Below, one piece after another: positions 37,161 to 48,090 of a stretch of 64,000 nt of DNA. The notes under the pieces are model-generated. The model saw only the letters and a list, made by a program, of their open reading frames with translations. It had not been told where the DNA came from and made no database searches. The position numbers and the translations under genes are program-made. Source of the DNA: Anthoceros angustus (taxonomy: Eukaryota > Streptophyta > Anthocerotopsida > Anthocerotales > Anthocerotaceae); the NCBI GenBank assembly GCA_010909165.1, contig MU008167.1, positions 434,001 to 498,000 on the forward strand. Direction: 5' to 3'. Position 1 is the first letter of the stretch; the number at the start of each line of letters is the position of its first letter.

Positions 37161-37725
37161 TTGTAATCTCATACAAGACAGAGATTGATTAACTTCTCAA
37201 GCGAAACTTACACAACACAAAACATTAGGTCTCTAAGTACATACCATCAGGACTCTAAGTAGATAACATTACACAAGGATAGACTATTAGGCGTCACATA
37301 AAATCTAACATTATTGAGAATTAATTAGCCTTCAAGGCATAAGACGTAACACTAGAAGTTTTATGCCTTCAAAACATACAACCTAGTATCAAACTTCCGA
37401 GTAAATACAACTATCTTACACAAGATAAGACCATATTCTAGTAGATGCCGTTCTTTTGTTACGCACAAGACAAAGTATACACTACTATTAAGGTCGGGCA
37501 TTATGGTGTAGCCATCAACGCATATACTCCGTCACGTCGAGGCAGATTGATTATACACATGGTGCATTTCTCATCACTAAATGTTTTGGTATCCCAAGGT
37601 CACTTGAATGGGATGGCAGCCATTGTCGTCTAGGAACATTCTTTGGACTTTGCCTATGCATCCCAAATAAAAGAATTATAAATAGGAACATGGTTCAAAA
37701 AAAAATTAAGTAAAAGAAACCAAAG
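37161..37725. repeat. 565-bp repeated segment 'A' (copy 1)
   Basis: Nearly identical to 40726-41285. This copy is flanked by aatctctag on the left and agcatactc on the right, the same nine-base strings that border copy 2 inside a TOC75 exon. It holds a 62-codon plus-strand frame (MPFFCYAQDKVYTTIKVGHY...) conserved in both copies but not recognised. The sequence is otherwise AT-rich with several gactctaagta-like short repeats. Differences between copies are mostly 2-4 base indels. Confidence 0.9.
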
Positions 37726-38400
37726 CATACTCTTAGACAATGGAATGCTCACCACATATTCTCCTGAGGTGGGACCAAAGAAAATGGAATGTTCTCGTCC
37801 TTTATCCCTAGGGAAACAAAGACCAGTGCATCCCTCTAAGTAAATAGGGGTCAAAAGTAGATTGTCATCAGGCCTTTAGTTCCTCCAAAGCATCAAAAAT
37901 ACCCTTCATTTTGAAGGACTCCACAATTTGTACAATATTACCTAGCTTTTTGGCAACCATCTTTTACGTCTAATACTAAGAATTGTTGATTCACCTAGTG
38001 AGAGTTTATGTTCTCCCTAAAGCACTATCAGTATCCATATCAACATTATACATTTTAATCTCCAATATAGTCATCTTATTGTCGACAAGTTTCACCGTAG
38101 AATTAATGTAATGTTATTGAAGTTCTCATAACTAAATATTAATTTTTTAAAATTATAACAGGTGGTATTATAGTACAAATATTTTTATTTATAATTAAAA
38201 TAGTTTCAAGGAGAAATACAAGATAAATATTTTATAAATCCAATCTTAAATCTTTCTATCTGGTTAAAAATAGACATTGAAGGTTCACATTTTACAGGAA
38301 TGGAGAGACTTTACGTAGCAAGCAAGAGAAGAGATGAAAAAAATATCATCTACACCGAAAAAAAGGGTCAACCCAACAAAGGGCACCAGGCCAAGGGGGA
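37726..38400. other. AT-rich intergenic sequence
   Basis: No gene or element recognised between the repeated segment and the retroelement copy. Confidence 0.5.
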
Positions 38401-39290
38401 CTAACTACCGCGATCGCTTTTCTTGAAACTACCTACCGTCCTAAGAATCTCGTGATCGGGGATAAGAAAGGGCCTACCTACCACTGCCTCCGAAGAAGCC
38501 GCCTCCCCTGCGCTAGTCGCCATCCTGTACACCGCGTTCGTCAATGCCCTTTGCATGGCGATGGACACCCGTTGCCTGAAGAAAGATACAATACAAGAAA
38601 GGGGGAGACCAGCCCCCATTCCATTGATCGTGGTAAGGCTTAGCACATACCTTGAGGAACTTTGAGAAGTCCCAACCCATGGCCCCGTGAGTCTCGATGG
38701 CGAGGGGGATAAAAGTGTGGCCGTTATGCATAGGAGAACACTTGTGGACCTTGGCCGTCGCGCAACCTTCTGCCACCCAACTCGGGGGGTTGAGGATAAC
38801 GTGCTCACAGACACTGTCCTGGGCGGGGTCCGTTACAACCACATCAGCCACAGAAACCTGGTCCCCCCGGGATAAGAAAAGGTCACCCCTGGGAGACACT
38901 CCATTAAGCAAGGTGTACGGACGCTCCCTATATGGAAAAAAGCCGCCCACCTGGGCCACCAAGAACATGACGTCGTGGATGGCATCATGTGTAGTAATGC
39001 GCTGCCCTCTAGCGGGACAGCGGGCCAGATGGGCCCCAGGGTCATCGAGGGAAGCCCCCACAACTGCAAACAGAGAGAGAATAGGCCAAAGGTTGGACCA
39101 GACCCAAGCGAAAACGCATCGCGGTAGAAAAGGTTGCAAGTGCGATGCGAAACACCTAGATACTATAGCAGCCAAAGTCAAGAACTGCTCCTTCCCCAAG
39201 CAAGAGCAAAGTCGAGCACGGAAGGGCCTCAATGGAAGAATCCAAGAAGGCCGATTCTTTGTCCAGAGCATGATATTAGATTTTAGGGTT
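38401..39290 (-). mobile_element. Non-LTR retroelement fragment: restriction-like endonuclease and C-terminus
   Basis: The minus-strand frame 39271-38513, continued in another frame to 38401, shows a metal-binding segment (GASLDDPGAHLARCP) directly followed by QRITTHDAIHDVMFLVAQ, then SPRGDLFLSRGDQVSVADVV and VTDP. A late segment FIPLAIETHGAMGWDFSKFL and a terminal SIAMQRALTNAVYRMATSAG complete it. The order Cys/His segment, R-x-TTHD, PRxD, D/VVVTDP fits the restriction-like endonuclease found C-terminal to the reverse transcriptase in some non-LTR elements. The RT itself is absent (5' truncation). Related copies lie at 61190-62650, 42001-42330 and 5036-5300. The family name is not assigned. 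Confidence 0.75.
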
Positions 39291-39571
39291 TAAGAAATCA
39301 AATGTTATAAACGCCCTAATAAATTGATTTCAAATTTCAAGCCATAAGTCAATTAAAGGAGATTTGAATTTTTTTCTCAAGACTACCTAATAAAACGGAT
39401 TCGAATCAATTGACGGTAGATCTAAATTACCACTTAATAACTAGAAACGAATCGATTGTAAACTCAAATGATGCATGTAAAAGTCAAATATGTAGTATTG
39501 AAATAATAATACATTTGAAGGCAAGAATTCAGGGAATACTGTTTCTTCAAGTATTTTTGCTCTTGAACTGT

Positions 39572-40031
39572 CTAGAAGTAGTATTCAAAGGGTAAAGGTT
39601 CGTTGATATAGCGAAGTAAACATGATGATGTTGTAGCTTTTGCAGCCATTGCATCAACACATTTGGGATCTCTGTGGCCTAGACCAGATATTAGTTGCAA
39701 AGCAAGAAATCTCAAACATTCTCTACATTGATTGACGTTGATCTTAATGTTGTCTTGTTCATTTTGAAAACAACGAGCTGCAGACCACATATAATCATTG
39801 TCATCATGACCATACAAAGGTTGTGTTGTTGGAAACACCTTCAAGTAATTCGTAACAGTTTGATCAATAACCTTAATAATAAGATCATTGTAATATTGAC
39901 CATCAACACCTGTAGGCCGTTTCCCATAACATTGATAACTGGTTATTTCAGTAAATTGAGATAACACTGATACGCCATTGAATGCTACTAGCAATCAAAG
40001 TTATTATCCAATTGCAAGTTGAGATTAGCAT
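39572..40031 (-). pseudogene. Gnk2/DUF26-type secreted protein, disrupted copy
   Basis: Nearly identical to the gene at 42547-43086. Relative to that copy a net two-base loss near 39990 (gcaatcaaag against gcaccgtcaaag) puts the signal-peptide part out of frame with the domain. A change near 39575 gives an early stop after PFEYYF. The domain itself reads through (SYQCYGKRP, NQCRECLRFLALQLI, SSCLLRY). It may be a real pseudogene or a sequencing or assembly error in the duplicated block. Confidence 0.75.
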
Positions 40032-40649
40032 TTTGATATTTAGAGCTGTCTTACAAAGCAAGACTAATCTTCCTTTGTTACTTACAATATTTATAATTTA
40101 AATATATAATATATACAAAGCATATTGATGGTTAAAATTTTATGCACCATTGAACCGCTCATCCGATGAAGACTTTATATTATGATCAACTATGTGAAGA
40201 ATAAGCAAATGATTTATTTTGAAAACACGTATTTTCAAGCATTGGTTTTACATCCAGAACTTTAAGATAAACCTTTTATAGATAAAACTAATACTCCAGT
40301 GAATCATAAGTATATTAAAAGTATTTTTATAATAAATACCTTCACTAGATATCCATATTATTTATAACGAAAATAATAGTTGAAACCATTTCAGGTTTAT
40401 CTAAATATTAAATTATTGTGAAATATGTACTGTCAGAAAAAGAGAGATGCTATTGGTGGCTAACCTAATTCTGAAAATAAGTGCACAGAAACGGAAAGCT
40501 AAACTGAATCTAGGAAACTGGTTTCCAAACTGTATCACAGGAAATTACCGAGGACATCCTGCTGGCGCTGAGTCATCTAACAGAATCGAAGGTGTCGATG
40601 TCAACCGTTAGCAGGGATGTCATCAACCAAGTTCATAAAAAGAATGGCA

Positions 40650-42000
40650 TGGTGTGACTACTTCCATCAAAACCTTTCTCCAAATCGAACAAATAGCGAT
40701 CCAGAGCCCGCATTACAATCTCTAGTTGTAATCTCATACAAGACAGATTGATTAACTTCTCAAGCGAAACTTACACAACACAAAACATTAGGTCTCTAAG
40801 TACATACCATCAGGACTCTAAGTAGATAACATTACACAAGGATAGACTATTAGGCGTCACATAAAATCTAACATTATTGAGAATTAATTAGCCTTCAAGG
40901 CATAAGACGTAACACTAGAAGTTTTATGCCTTCAAAACATACAACCTAGTATCAAACTTAGAGTAAATACAACTATCTTACAAGATAAGACCATATTCTA
41001 GTAGATGCCGTTCTTTTGTTACGCACAAGACAAAGTATACACTACTATTAAGGTCGGGCATTATGGTGTAGCCATCAACGCATATACTCAGTCACGTCGA
41101 GGCAGATTGATTATACACATGGTGCATTTCTCATCACTAAATGTTTTGGTATCCCAAGGTCACTTGAATGGGATGGCAGCCATTGTCGTCTAGGAACATT
41201 CTTTGGACTTTGCCTATGCATCCCAAATAAAAGAATTATAAATAGGAACATGGTTCAAAAAAAAATTAAGTAAAAGAAACCAAAGCATACTCAGCTCTCA
41301 CAGAGCCGAGCTTTATTCCTACGCCGTAAGAAGCACCGTGGCCAGGCCGTTTGAAGAACTCTGTAGGGTTTCCTCGCACGTCCTTTGAAGAACCCAGGTC
41401 TGTCCCGTATTCGACAAAACCATAGACGTGACGCTCCTTTATTGGTACTCGTACCTCAGTTGCAAGCTGCAACCAAGCAGCCAGCCGAAGTTAGTGGCAG
41501 CACATGGTACGGACCAAAGTGAAGATCGCTTTTTCTGAACGACAATGACAGAGTGGGGTTTCTTTACCTCCAAGAAGTTTCTACAAGCACCGAGTTCACC
41601 CATGTTGTAACCCCGGACAGAATATGGTCCACCAAGAGTAAATGCATCATAGCTTGCTAGATCGCCAACACAGCCCCCATACCGTGCATGAAACACTGCA
41701 ACAGGAGGCGGTGCCTCGCTGTTCTTATCCTCTGGTTGAAGCTGGATGAAGCGTGTCAAGGTGATCATGTGCCGGTTGAAGAACGGGAACTTGCTTCCAA
41801 TCCCTAGGCCTTGATCGCACTGCATCAGATGCACTACTTTTGGTGAAGCACAAGGAGGAAAACAGCCAGAACTAGGAAGGTCCAAGGTACCTGGAAAGTT
41901 CAAAAGACTTGGGGTAGAATGCAGCAAACCTGGAATATGTTCCGAGCGCCAACAGGTGTGCCATTAACAAATCTAGTGTTATCGTGGGTGATGTTTCCTG
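40650..42000 (-). pseudogene. Partial duplicate of TOC75 (end of exon 5, exons 6 and 7), exon 7 interrupted
   Basis: On the minus strand, 42000-41930 carries the end of exon 5 (FVNGTPVGARNIFQ). Exon 6 follows at about 41819-41568, including FTLGGPYSVRGYNMGELGAC. Exon 7 starts near 41466 and matches the intact gene to SVRAEYA, where the 560-bp segment interrupts it. The remaining end of exon 7 (CNAGSGSLFVRFGERF equivalent) lies at about 40725-40650. Exons 1-4 are absent, so this copy cannot make a TOC75 protein. See 43727-46762 for the intact gene. Confidence 0.9.
40726..41285. repeat. 560-bp repeated segment 'A' (copy 2), splitting a TOC75 exon copy
   Basis: It is inserted between tctag (ending 40725) and catactc (starting 41286); the intact gene reads ctctagcatactc at 43780-43792. 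No target-site duplication beyond the dinucleotide ag is evident. On the TOC75 sense (minus) strand the interruption starts GTATGC and ends ACTAG. Copy 1 is at 37161-37725. Confidence 0.9.
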
Positions 42001-42330
42001 TATGGAAAAAGCCGCCCACAGGCCACCAAGAACATGGCGTCGTGGATGGCATCATGTGTAATGCTGCCCTCTAGCGGGACAGCGGGCCAGATGGGCCCCA
42101 GGGTCATCGAGGGAAGCCCCACAAGCGGAGAGAATAGGCCAAAGGTTGGACCCGGACAGCCAGCATCAGCGGTAGAAAGGTTGCAAGTGCGATGCGAAAC
42201 ACCTAGATACTATGACGAGCCAAAAGTCAAGAACCTGCTCCCTTCCCCAAGCAAGAGCAAAGTCGAGCACGGAAGGGCCTCGGAATGGAAGAATCCCGAA
42301 GAAGGCCCAGTTGCGCCTGTCCCGACATGA
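42001..42330 (-). mobile_element. Non-LTR retroelement fragment (second copy, more deleted)
   Basis: Matches 38931-39290 with many small deletions: tatggaaaaa..gccgcccac at the left edge, gccctctagcgggacagcgg in the middle and gagcacggaagggcctc near the right edge. It ends at the same gatattagattttagggttt boundary as the first copy, beyond which the Gnk2 flank begins. Confidence 0.85.
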
Positions 42331-42546
42331 TATTAGATTTTAGGGTTTAAGAAATCAAATGTTATAACGTCTGCCCTAATAAATTGATTTCAAATTTCAA
42401 GCCAACTTAAGTCAATTAAAGGAGATTTGAATTTTTTTCTCAAGACTACCTAATAAAACGGATTCGAATCAATTGACGGTAGATCTAAATTACCACTTAA
42501 TAACTAGAAACGAATCGATTGTAAACTCAAATGATGCATGTAAAAG

Positions 42547-43086
42547 TCAAATATGTAGTATTGAAATAATAATACATTTGAAGGCAAGAATTCGAGAATC
42601 TTGTTTCTTCAAGTATTTTGCTCTTGAGCATCTGAAGTAGTATTCAAAGGGTAAAGGTTCGTTGATATAGCGAAGTAAACATGATGATGTTGTTGGCTTT
42701 GCGACCATTGCATCAACACATTTGGGATCTCTGTGGCCTAGACCAGATATTAGTTGCAAAGCAAGAAATCTCAAACATTCTCTACATTGATTGGCGTTGA
42801 TCTTAATGTTGTCTTGTTCATTTTGAAAACAACTTCTGACCATATAATCATTGTCATCATGACCATACAAAGGTTGTGTTGTTGGAAACACCTTCAAGTA
42901 ATTCGTAACAGTTTGATCAATAACCTTAATAATAAGATCATTGTAATATTGACCATCAACACCTGTAGGCCGTTTCCCATAACATTGATAACTGGTTATT
43001 TCAGTAAATTGAGATAACACTGATACGCCATTGAATGCTACTAGCACCGTCAAAGTTATTATCCAATTGCAAGTTGAGATTAGCAT
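42547..43086 (-). CDS. Small secreted Gnk2/DUF26 (stress-antifungal) domain protein
   Basis: Start chosen at MLISTCNWIITLTV (43086), which gives a clean signal peptide ending VSVLS; an upstream in-frame start exists at 43116. Length about 179 residues. The mature protein has one Gnk2-like domain: first Cys in SYQCYGKRP, then a Cys before FQNEQDNIKI, the C-x2-C pair in NQCRECL, a further Cys in PKCVDAM and the final Cys in SSCLLRY, as in the DUF26 fold. There is no transmembrane segment or kinase, so it resembles the single-domain secreted members (ginkbilobin type) rather than receptor kinases. Such proteins bind mannose or act in defence in known cases; the role here is unknown. The C-terminal tail beyond EYYF is basic and differs from the duplicate. 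The gene lies about 640 bases downstream of the TOC75 stop, same strand. Confidence 0.75.
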   Translation of the reverse strand: MLISTCNWIITLTVLVAFNGVSVLSQFTEITSYQCYGKRPTGVDGQYYNDLIIKVIDQTVTNYLKVFPTTQPLYGHDDNDYMVRSCFQNEQDNIKINANQCRECLRFLALQLISGLGHRDPKCVDAMVAKPTTSSCLLRYINEPLPFEYYFRCSRAKYLKKQDSRILAFKCIIISILHI

Positions 43087-43726
43087 TTTGATATTTAGAG
43101 CTGTCTTACAAAGCAAGACTAATCTTCCTTTGTTACTTACAATATTTATAATTTAAATATATAATATATACAAAGCATATTGATGGTTAAAATTTTATGC
43201 ACCATTGAACCGGCTCATCCGATGAAGACTTTATATTATGATCAACTATGTGAAGAATAAGCAAATGATTTATTTTGAAAACACGTATTTTCAAGCATTG
43301 GTTTTACATCCAGAACTTTAAGATAAACCTTTTATAGATAAAACTAATACTCCAGTGAATCATAAGTATATTAAAAGTATTTTTATAATAAATACCTTCA
43401 CTAGATATCCATATTATTTTATAACGAAAATAATAGTTGAAACCATTTCAGGTTTATCTAAATATTAAATTATTGTGAAATATGTACTGTCAGAAAAGAG
43501 AGATGCTATTGGTGGCTAACCTAATTCTGAAAATAAGTGCACAGAAACGGAAAGCTAAAACTGAATCTAGGGAAACTGGTTTCCAAACTGTATCACAGGA
43601 AATTACCGAGGACATCCCTGCTGGCGCTGAGTCATCTAACAGAATCGAAGGTGTCGATGTCAACCGTTAGCAGGGATGTCATCAACCAAGTTCATAAAAA
43701 AGAATGGCATGGTGTGACTACTTCCA

Positions 43727-46700
43727 TCAAAACCTTTCTCCAAATCGAACAAATAGCGATCCAGAGCCCGCATTACAATCTCTAGCATACTCAGCTCTCA
43801 CAGAGCCGAGCTTTATTCCTACGCCGTAAGAAGCACCGTGGCCAGGCCGTTTGAAGAACTCTGTAGGGTTTCCTCGCACGTCCTTTGAAGAACCCAGGTC
43901 TGTCCCGTATTCGACAAAACCATAGACGTGACGCTCCTTTATTGGTACTCGTACCTCAGTTGCAAGCTGCAACCAAGCAGCCAGCCGAAGTTAGTGGCAG
44001 CACATGGTACGGACCAAAGTGAAGATCGCTTTTTCTGAACGACAATGACAGAGTGGGGTTTCTTTACCTCCAAGAAGTTTCTACAAGCACCGAGTTCACC
44101 CATGTTGTAACCCCGGACAGAATATGGTCCACCAAGAGTAAATGCATCATAGCTTGCTAGATCGCCAACACAGCCCCCATACCGTGCATGAAACACTGCA
44201 ACAGGAGGCGGTGCCTCGCTGTTCTTATCCTCTGGTTGAAGCTGGATGAAGCGTGTCAAGGTGATCATGTGCCGGTTGAAGAACGGGAACTTGCTTCCAA
44301 TCCCTAGGCCTTGATCGCACTGCATCAGATGCACTACTTTTGGTGAAGCACAAGGAGGAAAACAGCCAGAACTAGGAAGGTCCAAGGTACCTGGAAAGTT
44401 CAAAGACTTGGGGGTAGAATGCAGCAAACCTGGAATATGTTCCGAGCGCCAACAGGTGTGCCATTAACAAATCTAGTGTTATCGTGGGTGATGTTTCCCT
44501 GTAGGAAACCCACCCGGTCGATTCCAGTGTCACTATGGGTGGTTGGAGGTCCATCCACGCTGAGGGCGCCACTCGGAAGTGTGCGAGCACCAATAGTACA
44601 AATGGCACTCGTTTCATCCCTTGTTGTTACTTCCTCAAATACTAAACCATATGTGAACTTACTTTGGCGAGTGAAATTCTGCACAAACACCGCCAATGTA
44701 AGCCCCAAGCAGATAGTTATGTCCACAGACCAATGTCACAAGGTTCCGAATTGCTCACAAACCTCTGTAACGTTTGCTTTGAGACCAGCCCTGTCAACCC
44801 AGACGGCAGGCACTTCCTCGACCCCAAGCCCTCCAGTAAATACTGCACTCAACTTGCGACTGTTGAAACAACTGGCTCGGAACGTTCGGTTGCGGGGGTC
44901 ATCTATTCCATCTAAGTAAGGGTGCACGTACTCCATTTTGAATCCCAAATCATCCTGTTTGACAGGACCACATACTCGTCAGATTTCTAGATCCTCATCC
45001 CCCACACAAATGACAGCAAGTCAGGAGCAGCAAAACTCTCACCTGCGGGTTCAAAAGATTATTGGATGTCACACAACCCAGGATTGAACGGTTGAGACCT
45101 TGTATGTTTCTGTGTTCAAACGTTACGCTGCCTCCTGGTTGGATTGATGCCTGCACATCATATACAATGCAGCACACAGTAAGCAGGGGCCTGGTTTGCA
45201 AGCCAGCGGAAAGAAGGGCAGGACATTACCAGGGTAGGCTTTCCAGTGCTGCTCGGCACAATACTCCACTCTGTGCTTACTTCGGCAGTCCTCTGATCAA
45301 GCTCCTTTAGCTTTACCTCAACCACAATGCCTCCATCAATGTCCTCATCTGGCCTTGGGTTGACCTCAATGTTTGAGAACAACGCAAGGCCATTAACATT
45401 CCTCAGGGCTTTCTTCCCTGCCTCAATGTTGAAGACCTGACCAGCACAGAGCTGCCACCAAGAAAGAGTGCGTCAGAACATTTTGAAACCCACACAAAAC
45501 ATGACGAACGAGACTCGCAACATCCCAGGTGACCCAACCTGTTCCGGCAGCTCCCTGGCAATCACTTTCTGAGCCGTATTCCCTTCACAAGGGTTCCCCA
45601 TCTTGTCTTGAAACATAATCTGAACTCTAGTGATATCACCCTCCACCACCTCACACACCACTTCATTGGTATTCAAATTCCCAAAGTTCACCACCTGCGC
45701 GCACGCATATCCCTCATCATGGTACCACCTCTGCACCCTATCCCTAATCCTCTGCAGCATCCTGGCCGACACCTTCGTCTCCTGCCTGAGCCAGGACGCT
45801 ATCTCCCGCTCCACACTGGCCGGCAACATGCACGGCCGGGCCTGCCGCAGCCTGTTCTTATACTCCTCTTCCTGAAGTTTCATGTACTCCTCCCGCTGCT
45901 GGTCCGTCATGGTGGCCTCCGACTCCGGCGGCCTGCTCTGCGCTAGCAATCCTACATTAGCACACTTGAAGGAATTTGCGGCATGCCACTGACTCTCCAC
46001 AAACGATATCTGCATAGTCAGCGTCCCATCCGGCTGCGTCACGCCCTCCATTTCAACAGTCTGAAACATCCCGCAATTCAACAAATTCTCCACTTCCGAC
46101 TCCAGCTGCTGCTTCGTGTAAACCCCGCCAGGCCGCAGCGTCACAAGCTCAAAAAAGGGATCTTTAGAAGGAATCCCCTGCTTCGTCCTCTTGTCAATCA
46201 GCTCCACATCCGACACCTTATACCTTTTTCCCGGATTCAGCTTGTTCACCGGAACTCTAAGCCCCACCCGCACTCCATGCGCATCAAAAGCCTCCCCGAA
46301 ATCGTCATCCGCCAAGGCATTCCCGCTGTACAAAGCCAAAACCCACTCCCACCCCCTCCCAAACCAATTCCCATCCCCTCCACCACCTCCTCCACCTCCA
46401 CCATTACCACTCCAGCTCCCTCCTCCTCCATCTGAGACCAGGAATGCCGCTCCTGCTCCTGCTCCCACCATTAGGGCTTTCTGCACACTCGCCAGCAGAG
46501 CTGCCCGGGAGGAGCTGCTCTGCCTGGCCCAGGAGAGCGGGAGCTTGAGAAGGGCGCTGGGGGAGGTGCCCAGAGGGCCCTGCCGGTGCTCCTCCGCTGC
46601 ACCGGCTTCCATGCTGAGGCGAACGCCATATTTCCTGCTCTTGCGCCTGCTTTGGCCTGCGCCTCTCAGGGCTACTGGGACTGCCAATCTGCGAGCTGGC

Positions 46701-46762
46701 GCGGGCGGTGCAGTTGCGGCCTGCAGGGCCTCCAGTCCCGGGTACCGCTGCGCGCACTGCAT
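43727..46762 (-). CDS. TOC75: TOC75-type chloroplast outer-envelope protein-import channel (Omp85 family), 7 exons
   Basis: Predicted exons (minus): 46762-45539, 45451-45230, 45150-45043, 44954-44763, 44678-44430, 44319-44068, 43966-43727; total 2487 nt, 828 residues, GT-AG throughout, phase 0. The N-terminus is a basic, Ala/Ser-rich transit peptide followed by a glycine run of nine (after SGN), the feature that retains TOC75 precursors in the envelope. The middle holds POTRA-type repeats (LRPGGVYTKQQLESEVENLL, then LRQETKVSARMLQRIRDRVQ). The C-terminal beta-barrel part includes NFTRQSKFTYGLVFEE, GGCVGDLASYDAFTLGG, the SVRGYNMGE motif of the Omp85 L6 loop, and ends GSLFVRFGERF. It forms the pore through which precursor proteins cross the outer envelope. 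A partial duplicate of its 3' end lies at 40650-42000. Confidence 0.95.
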
Positions 46763-48090
46763 CGTGGCTGCAGCGGCCTGGCCGCAGCGAATGCCCTACT
46801 CCACTGCCCGGTGCCCGCACTTCCCCCCAGCTTCCAAGAATTTTGCCAGGGTTTCTCACCTTTCACATCGCGGGTTCCACCAATACCCATCCAATATCAT
46901 TTTATCCGAAAACTATCCACATTCATGGCAGGCGCATTTTACCTACGGTATTCTTTTTCTTTAGGACCATATGAGTTCGAACCAACTTTCACGCCCTCCT
47001 CCAATTGGTTCCAATTAGACATGCTAGGCAACAAAAACAAAACAAAGGAAACATGAGTTAAAGACATTATCATAGATTTTAGACCAGGTGCCACTAATTC
47101 AATATGATACAAAGTTGCTAGTCACTCATACGAAGGAATATGAGTCAGATCATCAAAATAACCTTCTGTAGTACACGTGGAACCACATGCACAAGAAGAT
47201 TCGTGACTCACATTGGGACCAGAATTTTTCTATGGTCAATGCTCTCCAAAATAATTATTTCGTCCAAACGATTGTTGTTGAATAAGAGTTGGAAGATGCG
47301 AAACTATCGTTATGCGAACTTCACAAATGATTGGTTTTTACCCTTATGCGAACTTCACAAATGATTGGTTTTGCAAGATGAGTGAGATTATACAACGCAA
47401 TGACTCTATACGGAAATCGATGTGCCCCTAACGGGGGACCAACCCAGCCTATATTGGGCTTTTCCTAGGTTAGTTTAAAAATATCGCGGTGAAAAGCTAG
47501 TTAAAGTGAGAGAAAGACAAGAAAAAACTAGGGAGGGAAAGGGGACAGAAACGAGAAGAGATATGTGGATATGCCATGGAGATATGAAGGCATTACAATT
47601 AGAAATTATTTTAGTTTTTAATATCTTAGATCATTTAATACTTTAATAAAAAATATTAATCAAAGGTTCGAGGGCATCACAACCCAATAAATTAGAGTCA
47701 TAAGTTAAAAGCTTAGGCTTGGTTATTGCATGGAGTAAAGGCCTAACATTTAGGGATTGTTGGCAATATAATGTTGTAGATAGGAAGGAGTGAGTGTCTT
47801 GTAACCCTTCCTACGAGAGTACGGGATGCCGTACGAAGGATCGCCGCTACAAGTGCCTGTTGGAGAGCAAAGATGAGCTCTTGTGGACTTACATATGGAG
47901 GGGTCCACAAGGAGGGACTGAGAAGCCTAATTGTGCTGTTTCTCAAGCAAGGATGCCTACAACCACATGAAACCATTGGTGAGGAAGGTCGTAAAAGGAG
48001 GGAAGAGCTGCCATGCATGCCCTGGTAAAATGTTCATAGGTAGCCTCAAGGACATTTAAAGAGGGAAGGTTCCCTCCTCGACTCATAACA
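46763..48090. other. TOC75 upstream region and AT-rich intergenic DNA
   Basis: 46763-46990 is probably the TOC75 promoter and leader. A 33-bp direct repeat (ttatgcgaacttcacaaatg followed by attggtttt) is duplicated at 47311-47374. Nothing else is recognised up to the duplicated retroelement block at 48091. Confidence 0.45.

Larger units (their letters stand above)
38931..44510. repeat. Tandem duplication of a retroelement-Gnk2-TOC75-tail block
   Basis: Unit 1 is 38931-42000, unit 2 is 42001 to about 44510. Both run retroelement fragment, Gnk2-like gene, TOC75 last exons in the same order. Unit 1 is longer because of a 560-bp insert at 40726-41285 and because its retroelement segment is less deleted. 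The join between units (near 42000) fuses TOC75 exon 5 sequence (atgtttcctg) to retroelement sequence (tatggaaaaa); the parental sequences share an imperfect tccct.ta.gga there. Unit 2 carries the uninterrupted TOC75 tail and is continuous with the rest of that gene. Differences between units are mostly small indels. Confidence 0.9.

Noticed and set aside
46404-46964. Plus-strand frames opposite the first TOC75 exon
   Set aside because: They are the complement of the well-supported TOC75 exon 1 and have no homology features of their own.
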